A stretch of 47,659 nucleotides of DNA. Origin: CAZFJG01 sp964410915. Its GTDB lineage: Bacteria; Synergistota; Synergistia; Synergistales; JAFGMB01. A program made the translations under genes and the position numbers. The notes under the pieces were generated by a model. That model was not told the DNA's origin. It saw nothing but the letters and a program-made list of their open reading frames with translations, and made no database searches. Positions 24,717-33,176 of the stretch are shown piece after piece; within the stretch, counting starts at the first letter, position 1; each line of letters begins with the position of its first letter. Location: positions 1-47,659 of the forward strand of contig CAYPIU010000012.1 of NCBI GenBank assembly GCA_964410915.1, read 5' to 3'.

Positions 24717-25838
24717 ATGACATTTCTAGCCAAAAGGCTTTGCGCTTGTATTTTAACAACAATTGCTATATTGGTGTTCATTCCTGCAATTTCATCAGGG
24801 GAAACCGTCGATCCGACCGACGTTTCCGGAAGATCGATCGAGGTACCGCCATATCCTGAACACATTATCTGTTCAGGACCCGGATGTCTCAGACTTGTAA
24901 CATACCTCCAGGGCCAGGACAAAGTTGTTGCTGTTGATGATATGGAATTAAGAAGATCAACCTTTGAAGCAAGACCTTATGCACTTGCCAACAGGCAATT
25001 CAAGAAATATCCCCTGTTTGGAGAATTTCGGGGTAATGATAATCCCGAACTGATAGTATCCCTGGATCCTTTGCCAGATATTATCTTTAAGACCTATCCC
25101 GGCATGGGATATAACCCCGAAGAACTCCAACAGAAAACAGGAATTCCCGTAATTACTCTTAATTATGGGAACCTTGCAGAAAACAAGGATCAACTGTATA
25201 GTTCTCTTCGAACACTGGGGAAGGTAATGAACAGGATGAAAAGAGCTGAAAAGGTAATAGCCTTTTTTGAAATGACACTTAAAGACCTTCAGGAAAGGAC
25301 TTCCGGGATAAACACCGATTTACGCCTATCCTGCTTTGTAGGCGGTATCGCTTTTAAGGGGCCCCACGGAATACAGTCCACAGAACCGGAATACCCTCCT
25401 TTTCTCTATACCAATGCGCTCAACGTGGCTGCTCCTGAAAAAGGATCTTCTAATACACCCACACATACAAATATATCAAGGGAAAAACTCCTGGAGTGGG
25501 ACCCGGATGTTATCTTCGTAGATGTCTCAACTATTTATTCCGGAAAAGAAGCCAATGCAGTCTGGGAACTTAAGAACAGTGAGATCTACAGCAACCTTTA
25601 TGCCGTTCGATCGAAACAAATCTATGGAGTATTACCTTATAACTGGTACAGTCAGAATTTTGGTTCGATCCTTGCGGATGCATATTTTGTGGGTAAGGTA
25701 CTTTATCCTGACCGTTTTACTGATATAGACCCGAATAAAAAAGCAGATGAGATCTATGAGTTTCTGGTTGGAAGCAAGGTAATGGAACAAATGCAAAAAT
25801 CATTTGACCAGCTTATCTTTAAAAAGATCGATCTATAA
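24717..25838 (+). CDS. ABC transporter substrate-binding protein (iron/cobalamin type)
   Basis: A 373-aa periplasmic binding protein with a signal peptide (TFLAKRLCACILTTIAILVF, cleaved after about SSG). The family opening DVSGRSIEVPPYPEHIICSG is followed by a two-lobed PBP body typical of FepB/BtuF-like proteins, with the long linking helix near PRTLGKVMNRMKRAE-like residues. ATG 24717 is preferred over GTG 24705, which sits right on the SD. The two genes behind it encode the matching permease and ATPase, so import of an iron chelate, heme or cobalamin is expected; the ligand is not identified. Confidence 0.85.
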   Translation: MTFLAKRLCACILTTIAILVFIPAISSGETVDPTDVSGRSIEVPPYPEHIICSGPGCLRLVTYLQGQDKVVAVDDMELRRSTFEARPYALANRQFKKYPLFGEFRGNDNPELIVSLDPLPDIIFKTYPGMGYNPEELQQKTGIPVITLNYGNLAENKDQLYSSLRTLGKVMNRMKRAEKVIAFFEMTLKDLQERTSGINTDLRLSCFVGGIAFKGPHGIQSTEPEYPPFLYTNALNVAAPEKGSSNTPTHTNISREKLLEWDPDVIFVDVSTIYSGKEANAVWELKNSEIYSNLYAVRSKQIYGVLPYNWYSQNFGSILADAYFVGKVLYPDRFTDIDPNKKADEIYEFLVGSKVMEQMQKSFDQLIFKKIDL

Positions 25839-25886
25839 GATACCATTTCTGAGAATCTGACTGGAACAGGAGATTGATAATCTTTC

Positions 25887-26957
25887 ATGCATCTTGATCA
25901 CGGAGAGATACCAACAGTCTACAAAAAATATATAAACCAGAAAATCCTTTTATTGATTATATCTACCGCAGGACTTGTCTTTCTTGGAATAGCTGCATTA
26001 TCCGCAGGCTCAGTCAGTATCCCTTTATCGGGAGTTATCAAGGCACTTCTGGGACAGAAGACTCCAACCAGATGGAGCATAATAATCTGGAACATAAGAT
26101 TGCCACAGATCCTGGCTTCAATAATATCAGGGGCTGGATTAGCCGGAGCCGGTGTTGTAATGCAGGCTATCCTGAGAAATCCCCTTGGATCCCCTTTTAC
26201 CCTCGGGATATCTCAAGCAGCAGCCTTCGGAGCAGCTTTTTCAGTAATGATCTTTCGAACTGGAGCTACTCAAAGCTCAGTTTCTAACGCTGTCATGATA
26301 GGCAATCAGTACGTTACAACTGTGACTGCCTTCGTGTTCTGTATAGCTGCGAGCCTTGTAATATTACTAATATCAAGACTAAAGAGAGGAAGTCCGGAAG
26401 TAATGGTACTGGCGGGTGTTGCCCTTGGCTCTCTCTTTACTGCTGGAACAATGTTCCTGCAGTTCTTTGCCGATGACATACAGCTTGCCGCAATGGTTTT
26501 CTGGACCTTTGGAGACGTAGCTAGGGCAAGTTGGAAAGAGCTTGGTTTAATGGCAGCAGTTGTTGGACTTTCAGGTTTATATTTCTTTTTCAACAGGTGG
26601 AATTATAATGCTATAGATGCCGGAGATGAAACGGCAAAGGGTCTCGGAGTTAATGTTCAGAGAGTCAGGTTGACTGGAATGGTGATATCTTGTCTCGTCA
26701 CTGCTACGATCGTTGCCTTTCTTGGCATTATCGGATTTGTAGGTCTTGTATGTCCACATATTGTGAGGAGAATAGTCGGGGATGACCATCGTTTCCTTAT
26801 TGTCGGAACACTGATATGCGGTTCTATCCTACTACTTGCTGCAGATACTGCTGCCAGAACCATAATGAGTCCTCACGTTCTCCCTGTAGCTATACTGACT
26901 TCCACTCTTGGAGCACCTCTGTTTATATATATTCTTCTGCGGGGGTACAGGATATGA
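25887..26957 (+). CDS. FecCD-family ABC permease
   Basis: A 356-aa inner-membrane permease with about ten helices. Family features are IRLPQILASIISGAGLAGAG in the first third, the LRNPLGSPFTLGIS block and LGVNVQRVRL, followed near the C-terminus by GFVGLVCPHIVRRIVGDDHR, the segment contacting the ATPase. This family imports siderophores, heme and vitamin B12. It lies 48 bp after the binding-protein gene and overlaps the ATPase gene by four bases (ATGA), so the three form one operon. The SD is at a long distance from the ATG, so the exact start is uncertain. Confidence 0.92.
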   Translation: MHLDHGEIPTVYKKYINQKILLLIISTAGLVFLGIAALSAGSVSIPLSGVIKALLGQKTPTRWSIIIWNIRLPQILASIISGAGLAGAGVVMQAILRNPLGSPFTLGISQAAAFGAAFSVMIFRTGATQSSVSNAVMIGNQYVTTVTAFVFCIAASLVILLISRLKRGSPEVMVLAGVALGSLFTAGTMFLQFFADDIQLAAMVFWTFGDVARASWKELGLMAAVVGLSGLYFFFNRWNYNAIDAGDETAKGLGVNVQRVRLTGMVISCLVTATIVAFLGIIGFVGLVCPHIVRRIVGDDHRFLIVGTLICGSILLLAADTAARTIMSPHVLPVAILTSTLGAPLFIYILLRGYRI

Positions 26958-27709
26958 TACTTCAGGTAAAAGGTCTGGACTTCCGTTACAAGAAAAGATA
27001 TGTACTTAAAGATATAAATTTTCACGTATTTGAAAACGAACTTGTTGCAATACTGGGACCTAATGGAGTCGGCAAGACAACTATGCTCCGATGTATCAAC
27101 TCGATCCTGAAACCCGAAAAAGGAAGCATAATTCTCGGCGAAAGGGAAATCTCTTCTATGGCACCCGGAGACATCGCCCGGATAATAAGTTATGTCCCAC
27201 AGAGGAATGAACAGAACAGGCTTACTGCATTCGATTCAATACTTCTTGGCCGTAAACCGCATATAGGCTGGAAGATCATGGAAGATGACCTGAAGAAGGT
27301 CGACGCAGTAATTAATAATCTTGGACTGAGGGATCTGGCCGTAAGGTATATTGATGAAATGAGTGGCGGAGAACTTCAAAAAGTTTCTATCGCCAGAGCA
27401 CTTGTACAAGAACCAAAGCTTTTACTGCTGGATGAACCCACCAGCAGTCTTGACCTCAAAAACCAGCTTGAGATATTAAAGTTTATAAGACACATAGTGA
27501 AAGGGCATAACATGACTGCCCTTATGACAATGCACAATATCAACACAGCTCTTAGATATGCAGACAGGTGTATCTTCCTGAAGGATAGCAATATCTTCGA
27601 AAGTATAAAAGTCAAAGACATTTCCCCTGAAACAATAAAAGAGGTTTATGGCGTAAATGTCACAGTAGAATTTCATAAGGGTAACCCGTTTATTATTCCT
27701 CTTGATTAA
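26954..27709 (+). CDS. ABC transporter ATP-binding protein (FecE/BtuD type)
   Basis: A 251-aa ATPase. Walker A is GPNGVGKTT, the signature is MSGGELQKVSIARAL, Walker B is LLLLDEPTSSLD, and the switch His follows in LMTMHNINTA. The start ATG overlaps the permease stop, as usual in such operons; a longer open frame to the left is only a shadow of the permease gene. The C-terminal end shows the typical VYGVNVTVEFHKG extension. It powers uptake with the two genes upstream. A strong terminator follows after two bases. Confidence 0.93.
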   Translation: MILQVKGLDFRYKKRYVLKDINFHVFENELVAILGPNGVGKTTMLRCINSILKPEKGSIILGEREISSMAPGDIARIISYVPQRNEQNRLTAFDSILLGRKPHIGWKIMEDDLKKVDAVINNLGLRDLAVRYIDEMSGGELQKVSIARALVQEPKLLLLDEPTSSLDLKNQLEILKFIRHIVKGHNMTALMTMHNINTALRYADRCIFLKDSNIFESIKVKDISPETIKEVYGVNVTVEFHKGNPFIIPLD

Positions 27710-27710
27710 C

Positions 27711-27746
27711 AAAATGAGGCGGACAGAGTCCGCCTCATTTTATTTT
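27711..27746. terminator. Bidirectional terminator after the ABC operon
   Basis: A 14-bp stem (27711-27724 with 27728-27741), a 3-nt loop and a T-rich tail on the plus side with an A run on the left. It serves the ABC operon and the convergent coiled-coil gene. Confidence 0.88.
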
Positions 27747-27772
27747 GATAAATTAACTGATTATTGATTCTG

Positions 27773-28465
27773 CTATTTAGCCTCTGCTTCTGACTGGCCA
27801 TTAAGAATGGCTTCCTGTTCAGAGATCAACTCAGAAAGCTTTTCAAGTTCAAGTTTTTTCATCTCAAGATCTTTCCTGAGCATTTCCTCGTGTTTAGTAG
27901 CCTTTGCCTCTGTAACACTTGCTTTTTCCTGTATTGTAGATACCTCGGAATCCATATCATTCATACTTGTTCTGATGGATTTGATATATCTTTCAGCCTT
28001 TCGGACGTTAACTTCCTGTTCTTTGGAAGTATCCTGAAGAGCTGTAAGCTCTGCTTTCAGTGTCTCTATAACTTCCTGCTGGGCTGTAACAGTCTCGCTC
28101 ATAGAATCAAGTTTTGCTTCCACCTTGTTCCAGAGGGTATTACCAATGGAGATAACGACAACGAGGACAATAAGCATGATCCACAAGGATTTTCTTGATT
28201 TACCTGGAGTTTCAGGCTCTTCCTCCTCAGGTACTTCCTCTGCCAGATCTTCCTCTTCGGTCACTTCCCCGGACTCTTCGAAAGTTTCAACTGTTTCCTC
28301 TTCGGTTACTTCCTCCATTTCAGGAGTTTCTTCAGTTTCTTCAGTTTCTTCCTGTGTTTCCTCAGCAAACTCTTCTTCCGGTTTTTTGCCTTCTTCGCTA
28401 TGCTCCATAGTTTCTTCAGTTTCCATTTCTTCTTCAAACTGATCTTTGTTCTGATCTTCAGGCAT
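27773..28465 (-). CDS. Acidic membrane protein with C-terminal coiled coil
   Basis: No family recognised. The 230 residues fall into three parts. Residues 1-92 are extremely acidic, with about half Glu in repeats such as EETEETEETPEMEE. Residues about 94-114 are one membrane helix (LWIMLIVLVVVISIGNTLW) preceded by Lys-Ser-Arg-Lys. Residues about 115-230 are predicted coiled coil with regular heptads. The basic residues before the helix suggest an acidic cytoplasmic N-terminus and a periplasmic coiled coil. An AAGGAGG SD precedes the ATG. A structural or envelope-spacing role is conceivable but unproven. The Glu-rich DNA is repetitive and may vary between strains. Confidence 0.75.
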   Translation of the reverse strand: MPEDQNKDQFEEEMETEETMEHSEEGKKPEEEFAEETQEETEETEETPEMEEVTEEETVETFEESGEVTEEEDLAEEVPEEEEPETPGKSRKSLWIMLIVLVVVISIGNTLWNKVEAKLDSMSETVTAQQEVIETLKAELTALQDTSKEQEVNVRKAERYIKSIRTSMNDMDSEVSTIQEKASVTEAKATKHEEMLRKDLEMKKLELEKLSELISEQEAILNGQSEAEAK

Positions 28466-28753
28466 TATTTTCCCTCCTTGAAAGTGTTATATAAAACCGC
28501 TACCTGCTGTTTTGCTAACAGGCAATAATAAAATGCAATGAAACAAATATAACATAATGCAGAAAAAACACACAGTGGAATGTATCTGGATCTCCCTATA
28601 TAATTATATCAGCAATATGAATATTATCTATTGCAAATAAAGGTATTTTTCGATGAAATACGTATGATACTGTTTCTATTCCAACAGATAGCACTTTTTT
28701 TCTAAACTTCTGAAAATGTACTACCCTATAAAATTACACTGGAGGTGCCATTA

Positions 28754-29248
28754 TTGTTCTGGAAGATCCTCTCTATGTTATTTGGCAAAAAAAAGAAAAA
28801 AAGGCCTATCTCCGCTACAGAGATAATAAAAAGAGGCCCCAAATCGGGTGAGTACATCGAGTGGTCCAGAAATAAAAGAATAAGGGTATTTAACCCTCCT
28901 TTCTGGGGAATTCATGATATTTTTGTAGATTCAGACCTCCAACATGCGGTCTTTTGCCTTAAAGAGGACAAAAGTGCTTTTGTGTTTCTTGGCAATAGCA
29001 ACTGTGCATTAAACTTTACTCATTTTGATCCCCACCAGAATAAAGTAGAAACACGTATTCTTGAAGAGGGCCAGCTTTTATGGCAGATTTACAATGATTT
29101 CGTAATTTACCGCGGAGATCTTCTACCGCCGACCACAGAACCATACTACTGGGGAAAGGTTATTGGAACATCTCCATTTAATGATAAGATAAATGAAGAA
29201 TGGATCATTCAGAATCTGAAGGATCTGCTTGCAAAAAACGTGTCCTGA
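28754..29248 (+). CDS. Conserved-looking hypothetical protein
   Basis: A 164-aa protein with no recognised domain. TTG 28754 is the likely start, with GGAGGTG 6 nt upstream; GTG 28745 lies inside the SD. The N-terminus has a short hydrophobic run (FWKILSMLFG) directly followed by a Lys-rich block (KKKKKRP), so membrane association is possible. The rest is aromatic-rich and beta-like (VFNPPFWGIHDIFVD, QLLWQIYNDFVIYRGD), ending in a short helix. It stands alone, with no clear terminator. The coding character (codon use, even spacing) supports a real gene. Function unknown. Confidence 0.7.
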   Translation: MFWKILSMLFGKKKKKRPISATEIIKRGPKSGEYIEWSRNKRIRVFNPPFWGIHDIFVDSDLQHAVFCLKEDKSAFVFLGNSNCALNFTHFDPHQNKVETRILEEGQLLWQIYNDFVIYRGDLLPPTTEPYYWGKVIGTSPFNDKINEEWIIQNLKDLLAKNVS

Positions 29249-29378
29249 GAATACCCTGTTGAATAATCTTGCAGATCTGCTGTTCGGGAAGGACCCATGA
29301 TCCACCTCATAATTTATAAATTTCATTTATCATCCGTTATTCTTTACAGTTGCTATTTGTATGAATCTTGAGCGTTAT

Positions 29379-30026
29379 TTAAATATCAGAGGGCTGACCA
29401 TAGGTTTTAAATCTGCTTATCGCGTCTTCGATCTGATCTTCATCCAGTAGAATTGGGTCTCCTGCACATCTTGCCCGCCAGTAGACACCTGCTAAATATT
29501 CCACAGTTTCTGCAGTTCTGTAGGCACAACGGAGGTTTTTACCTACACTCACCAGCCCATGGTTACCCATAAGAACGGCCTGATATTCAGACATGCACGC
29601 ACTAACTGTTTTTGCAAGTTCAACCGAACCAAAAGGAGCATAAGGTACGAAAGGAACCTTTCTACCGCATACAGCAACGAGATAACTGAAGGGCGGGATC
29701 TCCCATCCCAGAGAAGCCAGTGTAGTAGCATACTCTGAATGGACATGAACGACTGCATTTACATCAGAACGAGAACGGTATAAAGCAAGATGGAGATCTT
29801 TTTCTGAAGTAGGTTCAAGTTTTCCCTCAACCATATTTCCATCGAGATCGGAAATAACAATATCTTCTTCATTCATCCGGTCATATTCTACACCACTCGG
29901 CGTAAGGGCAATTTTCCCGCTTCTTCTATTAAATACGCTAATATTGCCTCCTGTACCGGAAGTTAATCCTGTCTGGAGCATTTTTAAACAATACCAGACT
30001 ATATCGTGCCTTGCTTCATCAAGCAT
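29379..30026 (-). CDS. Class II aldolase/adducin-family protein (FucA/AraD-like)
   Basis: A 215-aa zinc aldolase-type enzyme. The substrate phosphate-binding TGTGGNISV and TPSGVEYDR are seen near the N-terminus, the acid/base Glu region in EPTSEKDLHLALY, and zinc-binding His in VVHVHSEYA (two) and GNHGLVSVG (third). Members cleave L-fuculose-1-phosphate, epimerise ribulose-5-phosphate, or act as methylthioribulose-1-phosphate dehydratases. No sugar genes adjoin, so the substrate is open; a role in 5'-deoxyadenosine or methylthioadenosine salvage is possible. The ATG at 30026 has GGAGGGA about 8 nt upstream. Confidence 0.87.
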   Translation of the reverse strand: MLDEARHDIVWYCLKMLQTGLTSGTGGNISVFNRRSGKIALTPSGVEYDRMNEEDIVISDLDGNMVEGKLEPTSEKDLHLALYRSRSDVNAVVHVHSEYATTLASLGWEIPPFSYLVAVCGRKVPFVPYAPFGSVELAKTVSACMSEYQAVLMGNHGLVSVGKNLRCAYRTAETVEYLAGVYWRARCAGDPILLDEDQIEDAISRFKTYGQPSDI

Positions 30027-30218
30027 TTAACTAAATCCCTCCAGTCACCGTAAAACATGGAATTATTCATATTGTCAGGACCGCTCTTTTTTTACATCTT
30101 ATCATGCATCTCTCATGTTATGAATGAAGCTTTTTGTCATGTAATGTATAATACCTTCCGTATTTGAAATTCTGAAACATCCGGGCAATTCTGAATTTTT
30201 GTATTAGAGAGGATCCCT

Positions 30219-32168
30219 ATGATATCAATAGAGAATTTAACAGTTAGATTAGGCGGGAAGGAAATTATCCGTAACCTGTCATGGAATATAAGAACTGGAA
30301 CCAGGGCAGCTATAGTTGGAGATAACGGTGCAGGGAAATCAACCCTGCTCAGAACAATAGTTGGACAATATACGCCTGAGAAAGGTTCTGTTACCCTGCC
30401 TTCAGGCAGGGTAACAGGCTACCTTCCACAGGAACTTACTGATCAGATGGAAGATAGTGACGTCATCTCCTTCCTGAAAAATAAAACAGGGGTCCATCAA
30501 CTCGAAAAGGAACTTGAGGCCCTTCACGAACTGATAGAAGAACAGGGCAAAGACTCGGAACCATCCCCGGAGATCATGCGAAAATATGAAAAAGCCCATA
30601 CCAGGTATGAGCTAATGGATGGATATACTATTGAAAGCAGAGCAAAAAAGATGCTGAAAGGTCTGGGCTTTTCTGACTCAGATCATCTGAGGAATTGCAG
30701 GGAATTCTCCGGCGGATGGAAAATGAGATTGATACTTGTTTCAATATTACTTTCGTCCCCGGACATTCTGCTTCTGGACGAACCGACAAACCATTTGGAC
30801 AGTGAAAGCATGGAGTGGCTTGAAAACTGGCTTTCCAACTTCAACGGCACTATGGTTCTTATCGCACATGACAGAAGATTTCTTGACAAGATGGTTACGG
30901 AGACAGGAGAACTTGGTCCTGATGGGCTTTATATCTACAAGGGCAATTATTCTTCCTTTCTGCAGGAAAGAGAACAGAGAATAGAAATTCGTGAAAGACA
31001 GAGAAAGAAACAACAGAAAGAGATCGAAAAAGATGTTCAGTTCATTGACAGATTCAGATATAAAGCTTCAAAAGCTTCCCAGGTCCAGAGCAGGATCAGA
31101 AAACTTGAAAAGATGGATCATTTTGAAGAGATACAGGTAAACAGAAAAGAAGCTATTATTCGATTTCCGGAGGTACCAAGAAGCGGTCATGAAGTTCTTA
31201 AAGTGGAAAATCTGGCAAAAAAATATGGTGAACAAACTATTTTCAGGAATATAGATTTTACCCTCCACAGGGGTGAAAAGATAGCTCTTGTCGGGATCAA
31301 CGGAGCTGGAAAATCAACTCTCTCAAGGCTCATAAGTAAAAAAGAAAATCCAACTGAAGGTTCTGTTACCTTCGGACACAACGTTAAATGTGCATTTTTC
31401 TCCCAGGAAAGCTCTGCTAATCTTTCTTATGACAAAACAATCTGGGAAGAGGTAAATACTTGTGGAGATCTTCCTGCTCAGCATAAAAGAAATCTACTCG
31501 GAGCTTTTCTATTCCAGGATGATGATATTCTCAAAAGAATCGAAGTCCTTTCAGGAGGGGAAAAATCAAGGCTCGCCCTGCTCAAGATCCTTCTACAGAA
31601 ATCAAACTTTCTGGTCCTTGATGAAGCTACCAACCACCTTGACATGAAAACCAAGGATATTTTCCTGCAGGCCCTTAAGCAGTATGAAGGGACCATTCTT
31701 ACAGTTTCTCATGACAGACACTTTCTTGATCAGCTCGTTCACAGGGTTGTGGAAATACATAGAGGTAGAATAAGGGATTATCCTGGAGACTACTCATATT
31801 TCATTGAGAAAAGAAAGGATCTTGTTTCTCTTGAAGAAAACACTGCTACCCTCGACAAAAACAACAGCAGAAGTGTAGTAGAACATAAGAACCGCAAAAG
31901 AGATGAAGCCAGACGCAGAAATCTGATCTACAGAGCAAAGAGTGAAATACTCAGGGAGCTTACACCATTGGAAGAAATGATATCAAAGCTTGAAACAACG
32001 ATAGAAACCGCAGATCTGAAACTCTGTGAGAAAGAAACACTTTCAGATTCACAAAAAACATCCGAGATAATGATCGAAAGAAGCAGGTCTGAGGAAGAAC
32101 TTCAGAAATTGATGAACCGTTGGGAAATACTTATGGAAAAGATCGATGAAATAGAAACAGTGAATTGA
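30219..32168 (+). CDS. ABC-F family ATPase
   Basis: A 649-aa soluble protein with two ABC ATPase domains and no membrane domain. Domain 1 has GDNGAGKSTLL, signature FSGGWKMRL and LLLDEPTNHLDSE; domain 2 has GINGAGKSTLSRL, LSGGEKSRLALL and LVLDEATNHLDM. The linker between them is the basic, helical P-site region (QRKKQQKEIEKDVQFIDRFR), and a C-terminal coiled coil of about 90 residues resembles Uup/YdiF. ABC-F proteins act on ribosomes at the E site, and some remove antibiotics or help stalled ribosomes. Subtype is not certain. GAGAGG is 6 nt before the ATG. A perfect hairpin lies inside the gene at 30388. Confidence 0.92.
   Translation: MISIENLTVRLGGKEIIRNLSWNIRTGTRAAIVGDNGAGKSTLLRTIVGQYTPEKGSVTLPSGRVTGYLPQELTDQMEDSDVISFLKNKTGVHQLEKELEALHELIEEQGKDSEPSPEIMRKYEKAHTRYELMDGYTIESRAKKMLKGLGFSDSDHLRNCREFSGGWKMRLILVSILLSSPDILLLDEPTNHLDSESMEWLENWLSNFNGTMVLIAHDRRFLDKMVTETGELGPDGLYIYKGNYSSFLQEREQRIEIRERQRKKQQKEIEKDVQFIDRFRYKASKASQVQSRIRKLEKMDHFEEIQVNRKEAIIRFPEVPRSGHEVLKVENLAKKYGEQTIFRNIDFTLHRGEKIALVGINGAGKSTLSRLISKKENPTEGSVTFGHNVKCAFFSQESSANLSYDKTIWEEVNTCGDLPAQHKRNLLGAFLFQDDDILKRIEVLSGGEKSRLALLKILLQKSNFLVLDEATNHLDMKTKDIFLQALKQYEGTILTVSHDRHFLDQLVHRVVEIHRGRIRDYPGDYSYFIEKRKDLVSLEENTATLDKNNSRSVVEHKNRKRDEARRRNLIYRAKSEILRELTPLEEMISKLETTIETADLKLCEKETLSDSQKTSEIMIERSRSEEELQKLMNRWEILMEKIDEIETVN
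30388..30417 (+). repeat. Perfect 13-bp inverted repeat inside the ABC-F gene
   Basis: Thirteen bases (30388-30400) pair exactly with 30405-30417 across a TTCA loop, 170 bases into the coding region. It encodes Ser-Val-Thr-Leu-Pro-Ser-Gly-Arg-Val-Thr in frame. No T run follows, so it is not an ordinary terminator. Confidence 0.8.
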
Positions 32169-32252
32169 CATTTCAGGTCTTTATCAAAATTCATTAAAAA
32201 AAACTGATATTAATCTAATAACATCACATGAAGTCTTTCGCTGGAATCCAGT

Positions 32253-32354
32253 TTGATCATTGCAGTTATACTGATGTTTTATATACTGACTTACATTCTA
32301 AAACTTGAGAAAAGATTAAATTACAAGTATTCTTTACAGGAAAAAACCAAATAA
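32253..32354 (+). CDS. Possible 33-aa small membrane protein
   Basis: From TTG 32253 to TAA 32354 the frame encodes one hydrophobic helix (IIAVILMFYILTYIL) followed by a basic tail (KLEKRLNYKYSLQEKTK). Its stop ends just before the SD of the next gene, as in coupled genes. The weak point is the start: only TGGA is seen upstream. ATG 32274 is an alternative that would halve the helix. The frame is open further upstream to a stop near 32228. Function unknown; chance cannot be excluded. Confidence 0.3.
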   Translation: MIIAVILMFYILTYILKLEKRLNYKYSLQEKTK

Positions 32355-32364
32355 CGGAGGTATT

Positions 32365-33153
32365 ATGATGAGATCCATGCGTTTTGTTATTCTTTTACTT
32401 CTTTTAGTATTTTCTGCACTTCCCTGTGAAAGCTCTGAAGTCAATCAAAGGCTTGAATCTGAAGGTTCTGATACAGGAGGTTCCCGACTCTTCCAGGAAT
32501 TCATTGAAAGGTTGGAACCAGTTGCCATGAAAATGAAGATCAGTAACGAACCTTCAGTTTCCGGATGGGTAAATCATCTTTATCTCGACATTAAAAGACC
32601 ACTGATAGGTGGAATACGAATAGAAGAATTGAAAGTGGAAGCAAGCGGGATAAAATTCACTCCAACCAGCTCATGGAATGGGGAAAATATTGAAATTGAA
32701 AATATCCTCTATGTAAAAGCTTTTGGGAAACTGGCCGAAGATGATATAAACAGATCCATTACTCAGGAGGAATTTGGGGAGGAAGAGCACTGGCATGATC
32801 TGAGCCTTGATTTCACTGAGTCAGGTCTTTATGCAAAAGGTTATTATCTTGCTAAGCTTCTTATGATAAAACTTGATATTCTTATAGAGATAACAGGTGA
32901 TCTTGCAATTGTAGATAAACAACAGATATGGCTGGATAATTACTCAGTAAAACTTAATAAGGTCGGTTTGCCCCAAAGCCTTACTGACAAAGCCATTTCT
33001 AAAATACAGCCTATTCTTGACCTATCTAAATTTATGTTTCCGCTTAAACTTGATTCTGTAAGCATAGACGAAAATAACGTTACGCTCAGAAGCAGGTTTC
33101 TTCCTCAGGATTTCGAAGGCATCGCATATAACTTTAATTCAAAGGGAAAATAA
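32365..33153 (+). CDS. Secreted LmeA/DUF2993-like lipid-binding-type protein
   Basis: A 262-aa protein with a signal peptide (MRFVILLLLLVFSALPCESS; the Cys may be a lipobox-like site, but the context is not a clear one). The mature part is a beta-rich repeat resembling DUF2993 proteins: KRPLIGGIRIEELKVEASGI, then the NILYVKAFGKLAEDDINRSI core and the FPLKLDSVSIDENNVTLRSR ending. In actinobacteria LmeA binds phospholipid and matters for mannan synthesis; what it does in Synergistota is unknown. GGAGG lies 4 or 7 nt before two adjacent ATGs. Convergent with the ROK kinase gene, 23 bp apart. Confidence 0.65.
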   Translation: MMRSMRFVILLLLLVFSALPCESSEVNQRLESEGSDTGGSRLFQEFIERLEPVAMKMKISNEPSVSGWVNHLYLDIKRPLIGGIRIEELKVEASGIKFTPTSSWNGENIEIENILYVKAFGKLAEDDINRSITQEEFGEEEHWHDLSLDFTESGLYAKGYYLAKLLMIKLDILIEITGDLAIVDKQQIWLDNYSVKLNKVGLPQSLTDKAISKIQPILDLSKFMFPLKLDSVSIDENNVTLRSRFLPQDFEGIAYNFNSKGK

Positions 33154-33176
33154 ACATGACAGAAAAGTGGAAAGAA

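Noticed and set aside
26816..26953. Extended N-terminus of the ABC ATPase
   Set aside because: It is a shadow of the permease C-terminus; the ATGA overlap gives the natural start.
28125..28442. Ser-rich plus-strand frame opposite the acidic protein
   Set aside because: It is the antisense of a Glu repeat (TTC/TCC triplets) with no SD of its own.
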